Source of the DNA: Corynebacterium urealyticum DSM 7109
Lineage (GTDB): Bacteria; Actinomycetota; Actinomycetes; Mycobacteriales; Mycobacteriaceae
DNA length: 64,000 bases
Assembly (NCBI RefSeq): GCF_000069945.1
Contig: NC_010545.1
Coordinates: 1,612,001 to 1,676,000, forward strand
Reading direction: 5' to 3'
A program made the translations under genes and the position numbers. This document shows positions 40,581 through 47,794 of this stretch, in pieces (the stretch's first letter is position 1; the number at the start of each line of letters is the position of its first letter). The notes below the pieces were generated by a model. That model saw only the letters and a list, made by a program, of their open reading frames with translations, ran no database searches and was not told where the DNA came from.

Positions 40581-40913
40581 GGGCTCCCAGGTAGGGCGCT
40601 GCCGGTTTCCAGCCTTCCCCAGTGATGTCCGCTCACACGATGGGCGGGCATTGGAAACGATCGACAGCAGTTGGTGCGGCCCCTTGCCACGGTGATGGGC
40701 GGCGGGTCCGCTGGCAATTTTTAATACCCGGTTAGCTTAGCCGGTCAGGCAGACAAACCGGATGTTCAACGTGGCAAGTGTTAGAACACTGTTATGAAGC
40801 CGTTGGTTTTGCGCCACGACCAGGCGATTTGCCAAGTTTTAAAAAGCCTAATATAGTTTCATCTCGTTGCCACGGAGAGCACATGCAAAGCAGTGTTCAC
40901 CTCGCAGCAAGAT
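40581..40913. other. 333-bp intergenic region before tRNA-Lys
   Basis: Contains the upstream region of the L,D-transpeptidase and the tRNA-Lys promoter near 40828-40854. No ORF worth calling and no strong hairpin seen; A/T-richer than flanks at 40720-40870. Confidence 0.6.
40828..40854 (+). promoter_or_regulatory. Predicted promoter of tRNA-Lys
   Basis: TAATAT (40849-40854) in the same CCTAATATAGTT context as the tRNA-His promoter. The -35 is weak (TTTGCC, 40828-40833). Confidence 0.45.
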
Positions 40914-40987
40914 GGGCCATTAGCTCAGTTGGTTAGAGCAACTGACTCTTAATCAGTGGGTCCGGGGTTCGAATCCCTGATGGCCCA
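40914..40987 (+). tRNA. tRNA-Lys (CTT), probable phage attachment site
   Basis: Acceptor GGGCCAT/ATGGCCC, D-arm GCTCAGTTGGTTAGAGC, anticodon CTT, T-loop TTCGAAT, discriminator A, encoded CCA at 40988-40990. Prophage genes begin directly at its 3' end, and the first phage gene runs antisense into it, so the 3' half is the probable attL core. Confidence 0.97.
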
Positions 40988-41260
40988 CCACTGACCACCC
41001 CCGTCGGGATCATTCCCGCCGGGGGTTTTTCCTGTCTCGAGCCAGCGCGGGTCAACTCCCGTAGCAAAAGCGATAGCCGAGATCAGCGGACGCTTAGGCG
41101 TCCTGACCCCCTGCTCCGCATTGGCGAGCGTCGCCCGGCTAACGCCCACAATCTTCGCGAGCTCCGTCTGCGTGAAGCCTCCGATCTCCCGCGCCCGCTG
41201 CAGTCGGTGCTTAATCTCCCATTCGGGAATAATCCCTGCATTACTTACTGGTTTCGTCAT
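40949..41260 (-). CDS. Phage repressor-like HTH protein, 3' end inside tRNA-Lys
   Basis: The 103-residue product has a Cro/CI-type helix-turn-helix (LQRAREIGGFTQTELAKIVGVSRATLANAEQG, about 18-50) and AIAFATGVDPRWLETG. The last 12 codons (AIRDSNPGPTD) are the antisense of the tRNA-Lys T-arm, so the reading frame crosses the presumed attachment site, and the C-terminus may differ between the integrated and free phage. Likely role: lysogeny repressor acting on the palindromic operators next to it. It is divergent from the HTH gene at 41379. Confidence 0.8.
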   Translation of the reverse strand: MTKPVSNAGIIPEWEIKHRLQRAREIGGFTQTELAKIVGVSRATLANAEQGVRTPKRPLISAIAFATGVDPRWLETGKTPGGNDPDGGGQWWAIRDSNPGPTD

Positions 41261-41268
41261 GCCTAAAG

Positions 41269-41286
41269 GTTAGCGCATTGGCTAAC
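41269..41286. promoter_or_regulatory. Palindromic operator 1 (GTTAGC-N6-GCTAAC)
   Basis: Perfect 6-bp half-sites separated by six bases, 8 bp upstream of the repressor start. It shares TTAG...CTAA arms and the 18-bp span with the site at 41353. Confidence 0.6.
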
Positions 41287-41352
41287 AGTTGGCAATAAAA
41301 CCGCTGGTCAGTTCACCAGCTAAGTTAAATGACTAAATTTTAGTTGCTTTAG

Positions 41353-41370
41353 ATTAGTCATTGAGCTAAT
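41353..41370. promoter_or_regulatory. Palindromic operator 2 (ATTAG-N8-CTAAT)
   Basis: 18-bp inverted repeat with the same arms and CATTG centre as operator 1, 8 bp upstream of the rightward HTH gene. A smaller CTAAA/TTTAG dyad lies between the two (near 41332-41342). Confidence 0.6.
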
Positions 41371-41378
41371 TTCTAGTC

Positions 41379-41597
41379 ATGCGAGAAATTCTGACAACCT
41401 CAGAGGTCGCCGAGCTATTAGGAATCGGACTGAGCACTGTCACTTGGCGGGCTCGACAAGGACGACTCCCCGTCCTGCAACAGATTTCCGGTCGTGGCAC
41501 TTACCTCTTCGACGGCGAGACGATCCGCAAGATGGCAGATCGCGCCGGGCGAGAAAACACCACCGACCAGGCACCACAAACGGAGCCGCCGAAATGA
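41379..41597 (+). CDS. Excisionase/MerR-type HTH protein
   Basis: The 72-residue product has the HTH_17 pattern TTSEVAELLGIGLSTVTWRARQGRLPVLQQISGRGTYLFDGETIRKMA typical of Xis/DNA-binding phage proteins. It is the first gene rightward from the operator region, so it may be a Cro-like switch or excisionase. Its stop overlaps the next start (ATGA), opening a tightly packed run of eight genes to 44316. Confidence 0.8.
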   Translation: MREILTTSEVAELLGIGLSTVTWRARQGRLPVLQQISGRGTYLFDGETIRKMADRAGRENTTDQAPQTEPPK

Positions 41598-42040
41598 CCC
41601 AAGAATTCAGCCGGCGAATCACCCTCCCCTACATGGACATGACCAAGACATACCCGTGGACGCGGATAGAGCCGCAAGACATCGAGATCAGCCTTGAAGC
41701 AGCCTTCGACGACCCAGATGACGAAGCGCCCCTGCTGATCAGGGCCCATGTGCTCAACGAGATCAAGGTCAAGACCCTCAACCGGGACAACTTGCCGCGA
41801 CTCTGCACCGCCATCTTCCGCGCCGCGAACGCAGCCCTGTTCTTCACCGAGCCATACGAAGAGCCAAGACCCGGCGTCGAGCTCACCCCGTTCCGCACGG
41901 AGCCCACGGGCACCGATCAAGACACCTACTTCCGGATCCTCGTCGACCTGGGCGACCCGTTTGATGAAGACCGTTCCCGCCACCTGCCCTGCCTGATCTA
42001 CATCCCCACCCCCGAAGGAGCCACCAATGACAATCCCTAA
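41594..42040 (+). CDS. Phage protein of unknown function
   Basis: Not recognised. Acidic soluble protein of 148 residues starting MTQEFSRRITLPYMDMTK. No transmembrane segment, Cys cluster or known motif. Start ATG 41594 overlaps the upstream stop; an upstream in-frame ATG (41444) would run inside the HTH gene and is not protein-like. Overlaps the next gene by 14 bp. Confidence 0.75.
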   Translation: MTQEFSRRITLPYMDMTKTYPWTRIEPQDIEISLEAAFDDPDDEAPLLIRAHVLNEIKVKTLNRDNLPRLCTAIFRAANAALFFTEPYEEPRPGVELTPFRTEPTGTDQDTYFRILVDLGDPFDEDRSRHLPCLIYIPTPEGATNDNP

Positions 42041-42449
42041 CCCGAGCGCAGTCCTCGCCCTCCTCCAAGGCGGCCCCTTCACCGACCTCACCCCCGAGAA
42101 AATCACGGCCGGTTGGAGAGCCAATCTCACGAATACGCAGATCACCGTGCTTATCGACGGAACTGTGCAGCTGCCCGACACTAGCGCCGAGCTCGTGTCC
42201 TGGCTCGCGCTCGCGATCGCAGCAGCAGTACGCGAAGACAAGACCCCCGGCATCGTGAACCGCCCACCATTGAAGAAAGTCACCTCTCGCCGCCTCCCGG
42301 CAGGCCACGGCGCCACCGACGCGATCACACGCTACGAGTACCGCTTCGTGGAGGTCTCCGAGTCCCCGAGCACCGCGCAGGCGAAGGTCCACCGCACCAT
42401 CATCGTCACCCTGGCCGTGGAGCAAGTCACCCCCGGGGCCCAGCCGTGA
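42027..42449 (+). CDS. Phage protein of unknown function
   Basis: Not recognised. 140 residues; N-terminal MTIPNPSAVLALLQGGPFTDLTPEKITAGW, a short hydrophobic helix SWLALAIAAAVRED near 61-74, and a beta-rich C-terminus (ITRYEYRFVEVSES, then RTIIVTLAVEQV). Overlaps the following gene by 4 bp. Confidence 0.75.
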   Translation: MTIPNPSAVLALLQGGPFTDLTPEKITAGWRANLTNTQITVLIDGTVQLPDTSAELVSWLALAIAAAVREDKTPGIVNRPPLKKVTSRRLPAGHGATDAITRYEYRFVEVSESPSTAQAKVHRTIIVTLAVEQVTPGAQP

Positions 42450-42856
42450 CTACCAGCGCCAACCACCACCTAATGATCCCCGCTAACCACCCCGCAGGCT
42501 CCAAGAGCTATGAGGTCAACGCTTACGAGATCAACGCCAGCTACGGCCTTGTTCTCACGATCTGGTTCACCCGTGAGCGATTCCCCGACGACACCGACCC
42601 CGAAATGCTCAAGGAGCTCGCCGTCTTCCTCTCCCGCGAGGTGAAGGACCGCATCGCGAGCAAGTGGGCAGATCGAGTGCCAGCCAATGTCCGGCTGGTG
42701 CCGGAAAGCGACCCGCTGGCCGGACGAAACCAACGCGTGGTGCGGATCACCGAGCATGCCCCTGGCCGCTATCCCAGCCCGGGTGAACCCTGCAACTGCA
42801 TCCAGGTGATCTTCGACAACCAGACCACAGCAACAACGAAGGAAACCCAACCATGA
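42446..42856 (+). CDS. Phage protein of unknown function
   Basis: Not recognised. 136 residues with a hydrophilic alpha/beta look: GLVLTIWFTRERFPDDTDPEMLKEL near 31-55, and CNCIQVIFDNQTT near the end. Start GTG or ATG choice: the ATG at 42446 overlaps the previous stop. Overlaps the next gene by 4 bp. Confidence 0.72.
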   Translation: MTTSANHHLMIPANHPAGSKSYEVNAYEINASYGLVLTIWFTRERFPDDTDPEMLKELAVFLSREVKDRIASKWADRVPANVRLVPESDPLAGRNQRVVRITEHAPGRYPSPGEPCNCIQVIFDNQTTATTKETQP

Positions 42857-43302
42857 CCACCACACTCAACCGTCCCGCTCTTTCCGCTGAGTCCGCCCGC
42901 GAGCAGGCTTACACCCAGTCCGCCTCCGACTGGATCGACCACGCCGACACCTTCCGCCGCCTGGCGGCAGTCGCATTCGAGCGAGCCCAGGGGGAGGATG
43001 ACTCCTATTGCCGTCGGATGGATGAAGACCTCGCGATCGCCTACACGTCCGCCTATATCGCGTGCACGCAGAAGGGCATGGCGATGCAGACACCAGTCGA
43101 TACCGAGCGCAGCGTCCACCGACTGCCCCCGTCCGTCACGGAGCTGCTCCTCGACTATGCCCAGGGCCGCGATATCGACCCGCGAGACACCGAGCTGCTG
43201 CGCCAGAACGCGCTCGTGGAGTACGGCACCGACCGCATCACCCGTGAAGGAATGCGCATCGTTGCTCACTGGCGCGGCGAGATCAGCTTTCCACGGGCCT
43301 AA
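42853..43302 (+). CDS. Phage protein of unknown function, helical
   Basis: Not recognised. 149 residues, largely helical by pattern (QSASDWIDHADTFRRLAAVAFERAQ; SVTELLLDYAQGRDIDPRDTELLRQNAL). No catalytic motif. ATG 42853 is four bases into the end of the preceding gene; its stop TAA overlaps the next ATG by one base. Confidence 0.72.
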   Translation: MTTTLNRPALSAESAREQAYTQSASDWIDHADTFRRLAAVAFERAQGEDDSYCRRMDEDLAIAYTSAYIACTQKGMAMQTPVDTERSVHRLPPSVTELLLDYAQGRDIDPRDTELLRQNALVEYGTDRITREGMRIVAHWRGEISFPRA

Positions 43303-43607
43303 TGCGGACACGTCAGCTGCGGATCCCGTCCGGGCGGTTAATCACCGTGGTCATCGACGGCCAGCAGCTCACACACGTGGCGTACGGGGATCTGTGCCAG
43401 AACCTGCCAGCCAGTTGGCGGGACAGCCTCCCCCACCACCAACGCCGCCCGATGTTCTACCGAATCTTTGCAGAGGTATCCGACTTGAAGCAGCTAACCA
43501 CCACCGACCGGATCGACAAGAAGGCCCGCAACGCCCTCGAAGAGCTCCTCGACAACCTTCACAAAATCCTTAACGAGCAGACCCACGACCAGCAGGAGAA
43601 GAAATGA
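43302..43607 (+). CDS. Phage protein of unknown function
   Basis: Not recognised. 101 residues; beta-rich start (LRIPSGRLITVVIDGQQLTHVAYG), then a Lys/Glu-rich helix (KKARNALEELLDNLHKILNEQ) ending EKK, coiled-coil-like. Overlaps neighbours on both sides by 1-4 bp. Confidence 0.72.
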   Translation: MRTRQLRIPSGRLITVVIDGQQLTHVAYGDLCQNLPASWRDSLPHHQRRPMFYRIFAEVSDLKQLTTTDRIDKKARNALEELLDNLHKILNEQTHDQQEKK

Positions 43608-43867
43608 CCACGACCACCCACCTCGAGCGCACGCCCATCCCACAGGCTCGTCGAGCACAGCGGCAGTGCATGCCCCTCCCCCTCGCTGCCCCAGCCCCAG
43701 CCCCAGCGCCCGCGGCACAGATCGACCGGCAAGAACAGGATGACGCCGAGCAGGCTCGACTGCCGGAATGGGCGGACTACCTCGTCATTCTGCTGCTGGC
43801 GGTCGTGGCTATCCAGATCGCGATCCTGGTGGTGTTCAACGTCCTTCGAGCGCTGTGGCTATGGTGA
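43604..43867 (+). CDS. Small phage membrane protein
   Basis: 87 residues: a Pro/Ala-rich N-terminal half (PLAAPAPAPAPAAQ) and one C-terminal transmembrane helix (about 59-82, YLVILLLAVVAIQIAILVVF), so a tail-anchored topology is likely. Function unknown. The end overlaps the WhiB-like gene by 7 bp. Confidence 0.7.
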   Translation: MTTTTHLERTPIPQARRAQRQCMPLPLAAPAPAPAPAAQIDRQEQDDAEQARLPEWADYLVILLLAVVAIQIAILVVFNVLRALWLW

Positions 43868-44316
43868 ACGACCCTTACACACAGGCAGACCTGCCCCCGC
43901 ATGAGCAGCCGCTCGGGGTGTGTATGTCCCCGGCCTGGTCAGCGAAGCCGGGCACACCGAGCCTGTGGGAGACCGCGGAAAACGAGACATGGGTGACCCG
44001 CGTGTCTCGTTTCGAGAAGGCTCGGCAGCTGTGCTTGGAATGCCCAGCCTTGGCCGCGTGTCAGGCGTATGCCGACGACATGGAGCGCCAGGGCTGGGCC
44101 ATCGATGGGGTCGTCGCCGGGCGGGTGCCTCCAGAGCCCGGCAGGCGGCGGTGCCATCGGTGCCACCGGTACTTCATCCCCACATCCTCGTCTGCCCGCA
44201 GCAATGATCTAGCGGCGCGCGAGTACCGGCGGGGATTGTGCCGGAACTGCTACCGAATCGAAGTGGACAACCCGAAACCCCGCTCGCGCCGAGCGGGCAA
44301 GAGGAAAGGGAGGTAG
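43861..44316 (+). CDS. WhiB-like iron-sulfur regulator with extra C-terminal zinc ribbon
   Basis: The 151-residue product has the four Wbl cysteines C21, C58, C61, C67 (C-x2-C-x5-C) expected to hold a 4Fe-4S cluster, followed by GWAIDGVVAGR in place of the usual GVWGG turn. An additional CxxC pair set (C98, C101, C127, C130) forms a probable zinc ribbon, and a basic tail (RSRRAGKRKGR) follows. Wbl proteins bind sigma factor region 4 and alter promoter use; phage copies can redirect host transcription. ATG 43861 is used. It is the last gene of the overlapping early run. Confidence 0.85.
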   Translation: MVNDPYTQADLPPHEQPLGVCMSPAWSAKPGTPSLWETAENETWVTRVSRFEKARQLCLECPALAACQAYADDMERQGWAIDGVVAGRVPPEPGRRRCHRCHRYFIPTSSSARSNDLAAREYRRGLCRNCYRIEVDNPKPRSRRAGKRKGR

Positions 44317-44478
44317 CCGAATGATTCGCTTCTCCGTAGTGCCCCGCGCGCGATAGCGCTGACCGCCGTTCCGTGGCCCGATTGTTTTGTGTTCTGTGTT
44401 GATGACTGGTGAGGATTCCCTGATGGTGTTTGTGCGTGAGTACCGCCTAGCGGAGCCCCGTTTCGGAGGTGTGCGCTG

Positions 44479-45426
44479 ATGGCGTGGATTCGTGTATCTG
44501 ACACATTCAATTCCGCACCAGAGTGGATGAAAGCTCGCGAGCTGGCTGTGGATCGTCGTGATGGGCGCTTGGTGGCCGAGCTACGTGGGCATGCGATGGC
44601 GATGTTCGCTTGGTCTGCCCAGAACTTCACTGACTACGTGGTGCCCTTGGGCGCTGCTGTGGAGATCTGTGGGGTGGATCGAGTGGAGCAGGTGCTGGCC
44701 GATCTCGTGACGATCGGCATCTGCGAGGTCGCTGACGCTGATGGGGAAAGGCGGTGGCGGCTCGTGGAGCGGGCTTCCTTCGTCCACCTCATTAAGTCCG
44801 ATCAAAAGCTGTTGAACGCAAAGCGGAAACGGGATCAGCGAAAGGCGAGCCTCGTCGTCCCAGTGCTGCTCCGTGATGGTAGCGAATGCCGCTACTGCGG
44901 GGAGCAGGTCAATTGGGATGACCATAGGCACGAGGGTGGCGGCACCTTCGATCATCGGGACGTGGAAGCAGAGACCACGACGGAGAACTACGTCGTGGCG
45001 TGCCGTGGCTGCAATCGGCTGCGCGCTGACTTCGATGACCCCGATGAGCAGTTGCCGTTGCTCGACCCACCAGAGCAGCCGATCTATGATGCCCAGCTTT
45101 GCAAGAAGCTGGCAGTGTGGCCACGCATCGTGGCCGCCGAGGCATCGCGAATGGGATTCCCGAACCCGCTTGTCAGCCATGGCGAGCTGGGCAAGGTTGA
45201 GTCCCCGTCGAAGAACGGGCGTCCGAATGGACTTAATGCTGTTGAGTCAGAGTCTGGTCGAGTCCAGTCTCCGGAACCCCCTGCCAGGCCAGCAGGGGTT
45301 GATCCGCAGGTGGCGGCCTCACATCCAGTGAGGAAGACGCGGCCCGCTAATGGGACAGGATTCCTGGACAATGATTCCGGCACCCGCACCGAGACTAAGC
45401 GACGCCGCAAGCGTCGCAGGCGTTAA
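44479..45426 (+). CDS. Phage replication-type protein with HNH nuclease motif
   Basis: 315 residues. The N-terminal third (MAWIRVSDTFNSAPEWMKARELA, then VEQVLADLVTIGICEV) looks like the winged-helix start of phage replication-initiator proteins. The centre has an HNH site: CRYCGEQVNW near 138, TFDHRDVEAETTTENYVVACRGCNRLRADF near 155-185. The C-terminus is disordered and ends in KRRRKRRRR. It may act at the phage origin or as a nicking endonuclease; which is undecided. ATG 44479 follows GGAGG. A terminator (45535-45557) lies downstream. Confidence 0.75.
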   Translation: MAWIRVSDTFNSAPEWMKARELAVDRRDGRLVAELRGHAMAMFAWSAQNFTDYVVPLGAAVEICGVDRVEQVLADLVTIGICEVADADGERRWRLVERASFVHLIKSDQKLLNAKRKRDQRKASLVVPVLLRDGSECRYCGEQVNWDDHRHEGGGTFDHRDVEAETTTENYVVACRGCNRLRADFDDPDEQLPLLDPPEQPIYDAQLCKKLAVWPRIVAAEASRMGFPNPLVSHGELGKVESPSKNGRPNGLNAVESESGRVQSPEPPARPAGVDPQVAASHPVRKTRPANGTGFLDNDSGTRTETKRRRKRRRR

Positions 45427-45534
45427 CGACCTGCGGCACTCCCTTGCGGTGATACACCTCTAGATCAACCAGCTGCCCTTGTGGTTCAGGCGTGTTTGGG
45501 CTCCGCCCCACGCCCCTTTTCGCGTACCCATTTC

Positions 45535-45557
45535 AGCCCGCCCGGGCTTTCGTTTTT
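45535..45557 (+). terminator. Terminator after the HNH/replication gene
   Basis: AGCCC/GGGCT stem, 4-nt loop, followed by TTCGTTTTT. Confidence 0.6.
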
Positions 45558-45602
45558 GTCCCAGGACAGGCTGGGACAGTCATCGCCCGCGGCTGGGAGG
45601 CC

Positions 45603-45647
45603 GGGACGGGACGGGACGGGACGGGACGGGACGGGACGGGACGGGAC
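45603..45647 (+). repeat. (GGGAC)9 pentanucleotide tandem repeat
   Basis: Nine perfect GGGAC units, then GGGG. Runs of three Gs every five bases can form a G-quadruplex; copy number is likely to vary by slippage. Confidence 0.95.
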
Positions 45648-45770
45648 GGGGTGGCTTACCGTTACCACCCTCTTACGGTGAGGTTTTCTTCTTAGGTTGT
45701 CTGTCTGCTTCTTGTCTGTGTGGTTCTGGTGTGGGGCTGTTGGTGTGTCTTCTTGAGGGAGGTTTGTGTC

Positions 45771-46418
45771 GTGGATGTTGCGGATAGGTACGTGTTGGTT
45801 TCGGCGTTGCGTGATGCTGTGGTGTTGGTGCCGAAGTTGGATCAGTTTCTTGTGCCTCGTGTTGCTCCGTCTGGTGAGAATGCTGGGGTGGCTCCGAGGC
45901 GTCCGGGGTCGCGGGCTCCGGTGGATGAGTCGGTGTTGGCGGTCAAGGAGCGGGTGGAGGATGTGGTCTTCACGTGGTGTGGGTCGGTGGCTGAGGCGAC
46001 GGGGGTTCCGGCTCCGGGTGGTCGGTCGGTCGAGGTGCGGGCGGCGTGGCTGGCTGACTTGGTTGATGATGTCGCGGAGTGTGAGTGGGCGGAGTTGATG
46101 CTGGAGGATGTGGTGCGCGCGGTGCGTGCCGTGCGTGATGTGGTGGAGCCTGCTCCTTCTAGTGTGGTGGAGGTTGGCGGTGGTGGTGTTCTGCTGAACA
46201 CGGGTGGGCGGGGTTCGCTGGGCGCGGTCGTTGGTGGTGGGGAGTGGATGCCGGTAGCTGATGTGGTTGCTGGGCTAGGTTCGTTGGGCTTTCGGGTTTC
46301 GGCGTCGAGTGTGTACGGGTGGGTGCGGTCTGGCCGGGTGGGGTCTGTGGTCAGTGACTCGGGGGTGTTGGTCTCTCCGTCGGAGGTGGCCAGGCTCGCG
46401 GTGAAGCGCCGGCGGTAG
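45771..46418 (+). CDS. Phage DNA-binding protein with C-terminal HTH
   Basis: 215 residues starting VDVADRYVLVSALRDAVVLVPKLDQ at GTG 45771, with GGGAGG nine bases upstream. The C-terminus (MPVADVVAGLGSLGFRVSASSVYGWVRSGRVGSVVSDSGVLVSPSEVARLAVKRRR) is a MerR/HTH_17-like domain ending in basic residues. The N-terminal two thirds are helical, of unknown function. Codons end in G or T far more than in the early genes, which end in C, marking a different origin. A long minus-strand ORF over it is a shadow. Confidence 0.7.
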   Translation: MDVADRYVLVSALRDAVVLVPKLDQFLVPRVAPSGENAGVAPRRPGSRAPVDESVLAVKERVEDVVFTWCGSVAEATGVPAPGGRSVEVRAAWLADLVDDVAECEWAELMLEDVVRAVRAVRDVVEPAPSSVVEVGGGGVLLNTGGRGSLGAVVGGGEWMPVADVVAGLGSLGFRVSASSVYGWVRSGRVGSVVSDSGVLVSPSEVARLAVKRRR

Positions 46419-47188
46419 GTCACCGGGGCGCAGTGCCTCGGGCGGGGTGGGTGTACCGGGGTGCCCTATGCCGGGGTGGGTGCACCGGGGCCCACCGGGG
46501 TACGGGGGCCAGCACGGGGCGGGACGCCGGGGCAGCGAGGGGTGGCGGCGCGTTGCGCGTACTCGACGGTGTTGGTGGGAGTGCCGACATGGTTGCTGCT
46601 CGCTGGTCGCGCGTTGGTGGGTCTCGCACCTGGTGTGTGGGCTGCGTGGCCTGGTGGGTGGTCGGTTGCTGGTGCACGGTGGTCAGCGCCGTGGTTCGTG
46701 GCGTGGTCGTGTGTGCTCGCGTGCTAGAAGGCTGGCAGCCGTCGGCAGCAGTAGGTGGCAGCGTCACCTGTGCTTGGTGTTGGTGCGTTGTGGTCGGTCG
46801 TGGCGTGAGCGGTTCATCGTCGCCGGGTGTTGGCGCTGCGATCGTGGGAGATTCAAGCACTGTTGACTGCTTGGGTTGGTTGCATGTGATTACTCAAAAG
46901 CGCAGGTGACAGTGGTTATCGCGAACATAGCTTTTAGATGGTTGGTTATGGTGTGTTGTAGCGGTCATGATGTGAGGAAGCATGATCGCTGACCGTCGCA
47001 ATTTTGGTTCCGACACCTTCGGTGCCTTCTGGTCTCGTTGCTGAACTCGGGTTCTCGTTTAAGGCTGGCCGCCACTTCTGTGGTGACCAGCCTTTTACGA
47101 TGCGCAAGGGTTTTAGTGACGAGGTTGGTTATTGCGGCGGTGCGTGAGGGTTAGATGGTGACGTGCGTAGCGCGCCGCGTATCGGGAG
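46419..47188. other. 770-bp G/T-rich stretch without a clear gene
   Basis: 46424-46520 holds imperfect ACCGGGGT-type repeats. 46520-46910 has long but low-quality ORFs full of Trp, Cys, Gly and Arg with no ribosome-binding site. 46920-47060 is A/T-richer and could hold an RNA gene ending at the strong terminator 47061-47094. Confidence 0.5.
47061..47094 (+). terminator. Strong intrinsic terminator in the non-coding phage stretch
   Basis: 15-bp stem AAGGCTGGCCGCCAC with GTGGTGACCAGCCTT (13 of 15 pairs), loop TTCT, then TTTTA. No protein gene ends nearby, so it probably ends a non-coding or read-through transcript. Confidence 0.75.
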
Positions 47189-47461
47189 GTGAGTGGTCTG
47201 TCTCGTACAGCTCACTCGCGTTACCGGGCGCGGCGTGCTCGCATTCTTAGCGGCCAGCACATCGTGTGTGCCTGGTGCGGTCAGCCCATCGATAAGCGCT
47301 TGAAGTTCCCCCACCCGATGTCACCGACAGCGGATCACGTGCACCCCGTATCCCGCGGGGGTTCAAACTTCGGCAGGCTCCAACCAATGCATCTTCTGTG
47401 TAACCAGCAAAAAGGCGCTGGGTTCTCGCAGTTCGATTCGGTTCACGCCCGCCGGTGGTAG
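47189..47461 (+). CDS. HNH endonuclease (phage packaging type)
   Basis: 90 residues: CAWCGQPIDKRL near 27, ADHVHPVSRGGSNFGRLQPMHLLCNQQKG near 48-76, the full HNH with both CxxC-type zinc ligands (second one degenerate). HNH proteins beside the terminase are needed for packaging-site cleavage in many siphoviruses. GTG 47189 overlaps its own GGGAGGT, so the exact start is uncertain. 333 bp and two genes separate it from the terminase genes. Confidence 0.8.
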   Translation: MSGLSRTAHSRYRARRARILSGQHIVCAWCGQPIDKRLKFPHPMSPTADHVHPVSRGGSNFGRLQPMHLLCNQQKGAGFSQFDSVHARRW

Positions 47462-47794
47462 CCCTCCGGGCCCCGGTGAGGGCGCTGGCACCCCGCTCCC
47501 CCGTTCGGGGGTGACGTTTGGCGGCAAAACCACCCGGGGGGTTGCCCCCCTCAAACCTGCAGGGCATAGCACACGGCATTGCAGTAGATATCCCCCCGCG
47601 CTGGAATTCTCCAACCCCCAAAAACAGGATTGCCAAAAATCCTATCCCCCGAGCGACGCTGACGCGAATTCAGCGCCCTCGCGACTTTTTCGCACCCCCG
47701 CGATTCCCAACCCCTCTAATCCGCACTTTTTGAATCACCTAGAAACATGTGACAAATAGCAGGCCAGAGCCTATTTCCTGGTAACATAAGGGGC
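47462..47794. other. 333-bp non-coding stretch, candidate packaging region
   Basis: Holds two compact hairpins (CCCCCG/CGGGGG near 47496-47510 and GGGGGG/CCCCCC near 47540-47557) and C-rich unique sequence. A TAACAT box seven bases before ATG 47795 may drive a leaderless transcript. It lies between the HNH and terminase genes, where cos or pac sites are often found; no direct proof. Confidence 0.45.

Larger units (their letters stand above)
45427..45770. other. 344-bp non-coding stretch with terminator and G-rich tandem repeat
   Basis: Holds a terminator (45535-45557), a TGTCCCAG/CTGGGACA dyad (45557-45578) and a (GGGAC)9 tandem array (45603-45647), then a T/G-rich leader for the gene at 45771. 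ORFs crossing the array are repeat artefacts. Confidence 0.65.

Noticed and set aside
45479..45787. ORFs crossing the GGGAC repeat
   Set aside because: The pentamer has no stop in any frame, so open frames are expected by chance.
45842..46423. 193-codon minus-strand ORF competing with the HTH gene
   Set aside because: Thr/Ser/Pro-rich low complexity without ribosome-binding site; the plus frame has GGGAGG and an HTH end and fits the direction of all neighbours.
46433..46909. Overlapping plus-strand ORFs of 88-158 codons
   Set aside because: Composition (Trp, Cys, Gly, Arg, Val) and parallel openness of three frames show G/T-rich sequence bias, not coding.
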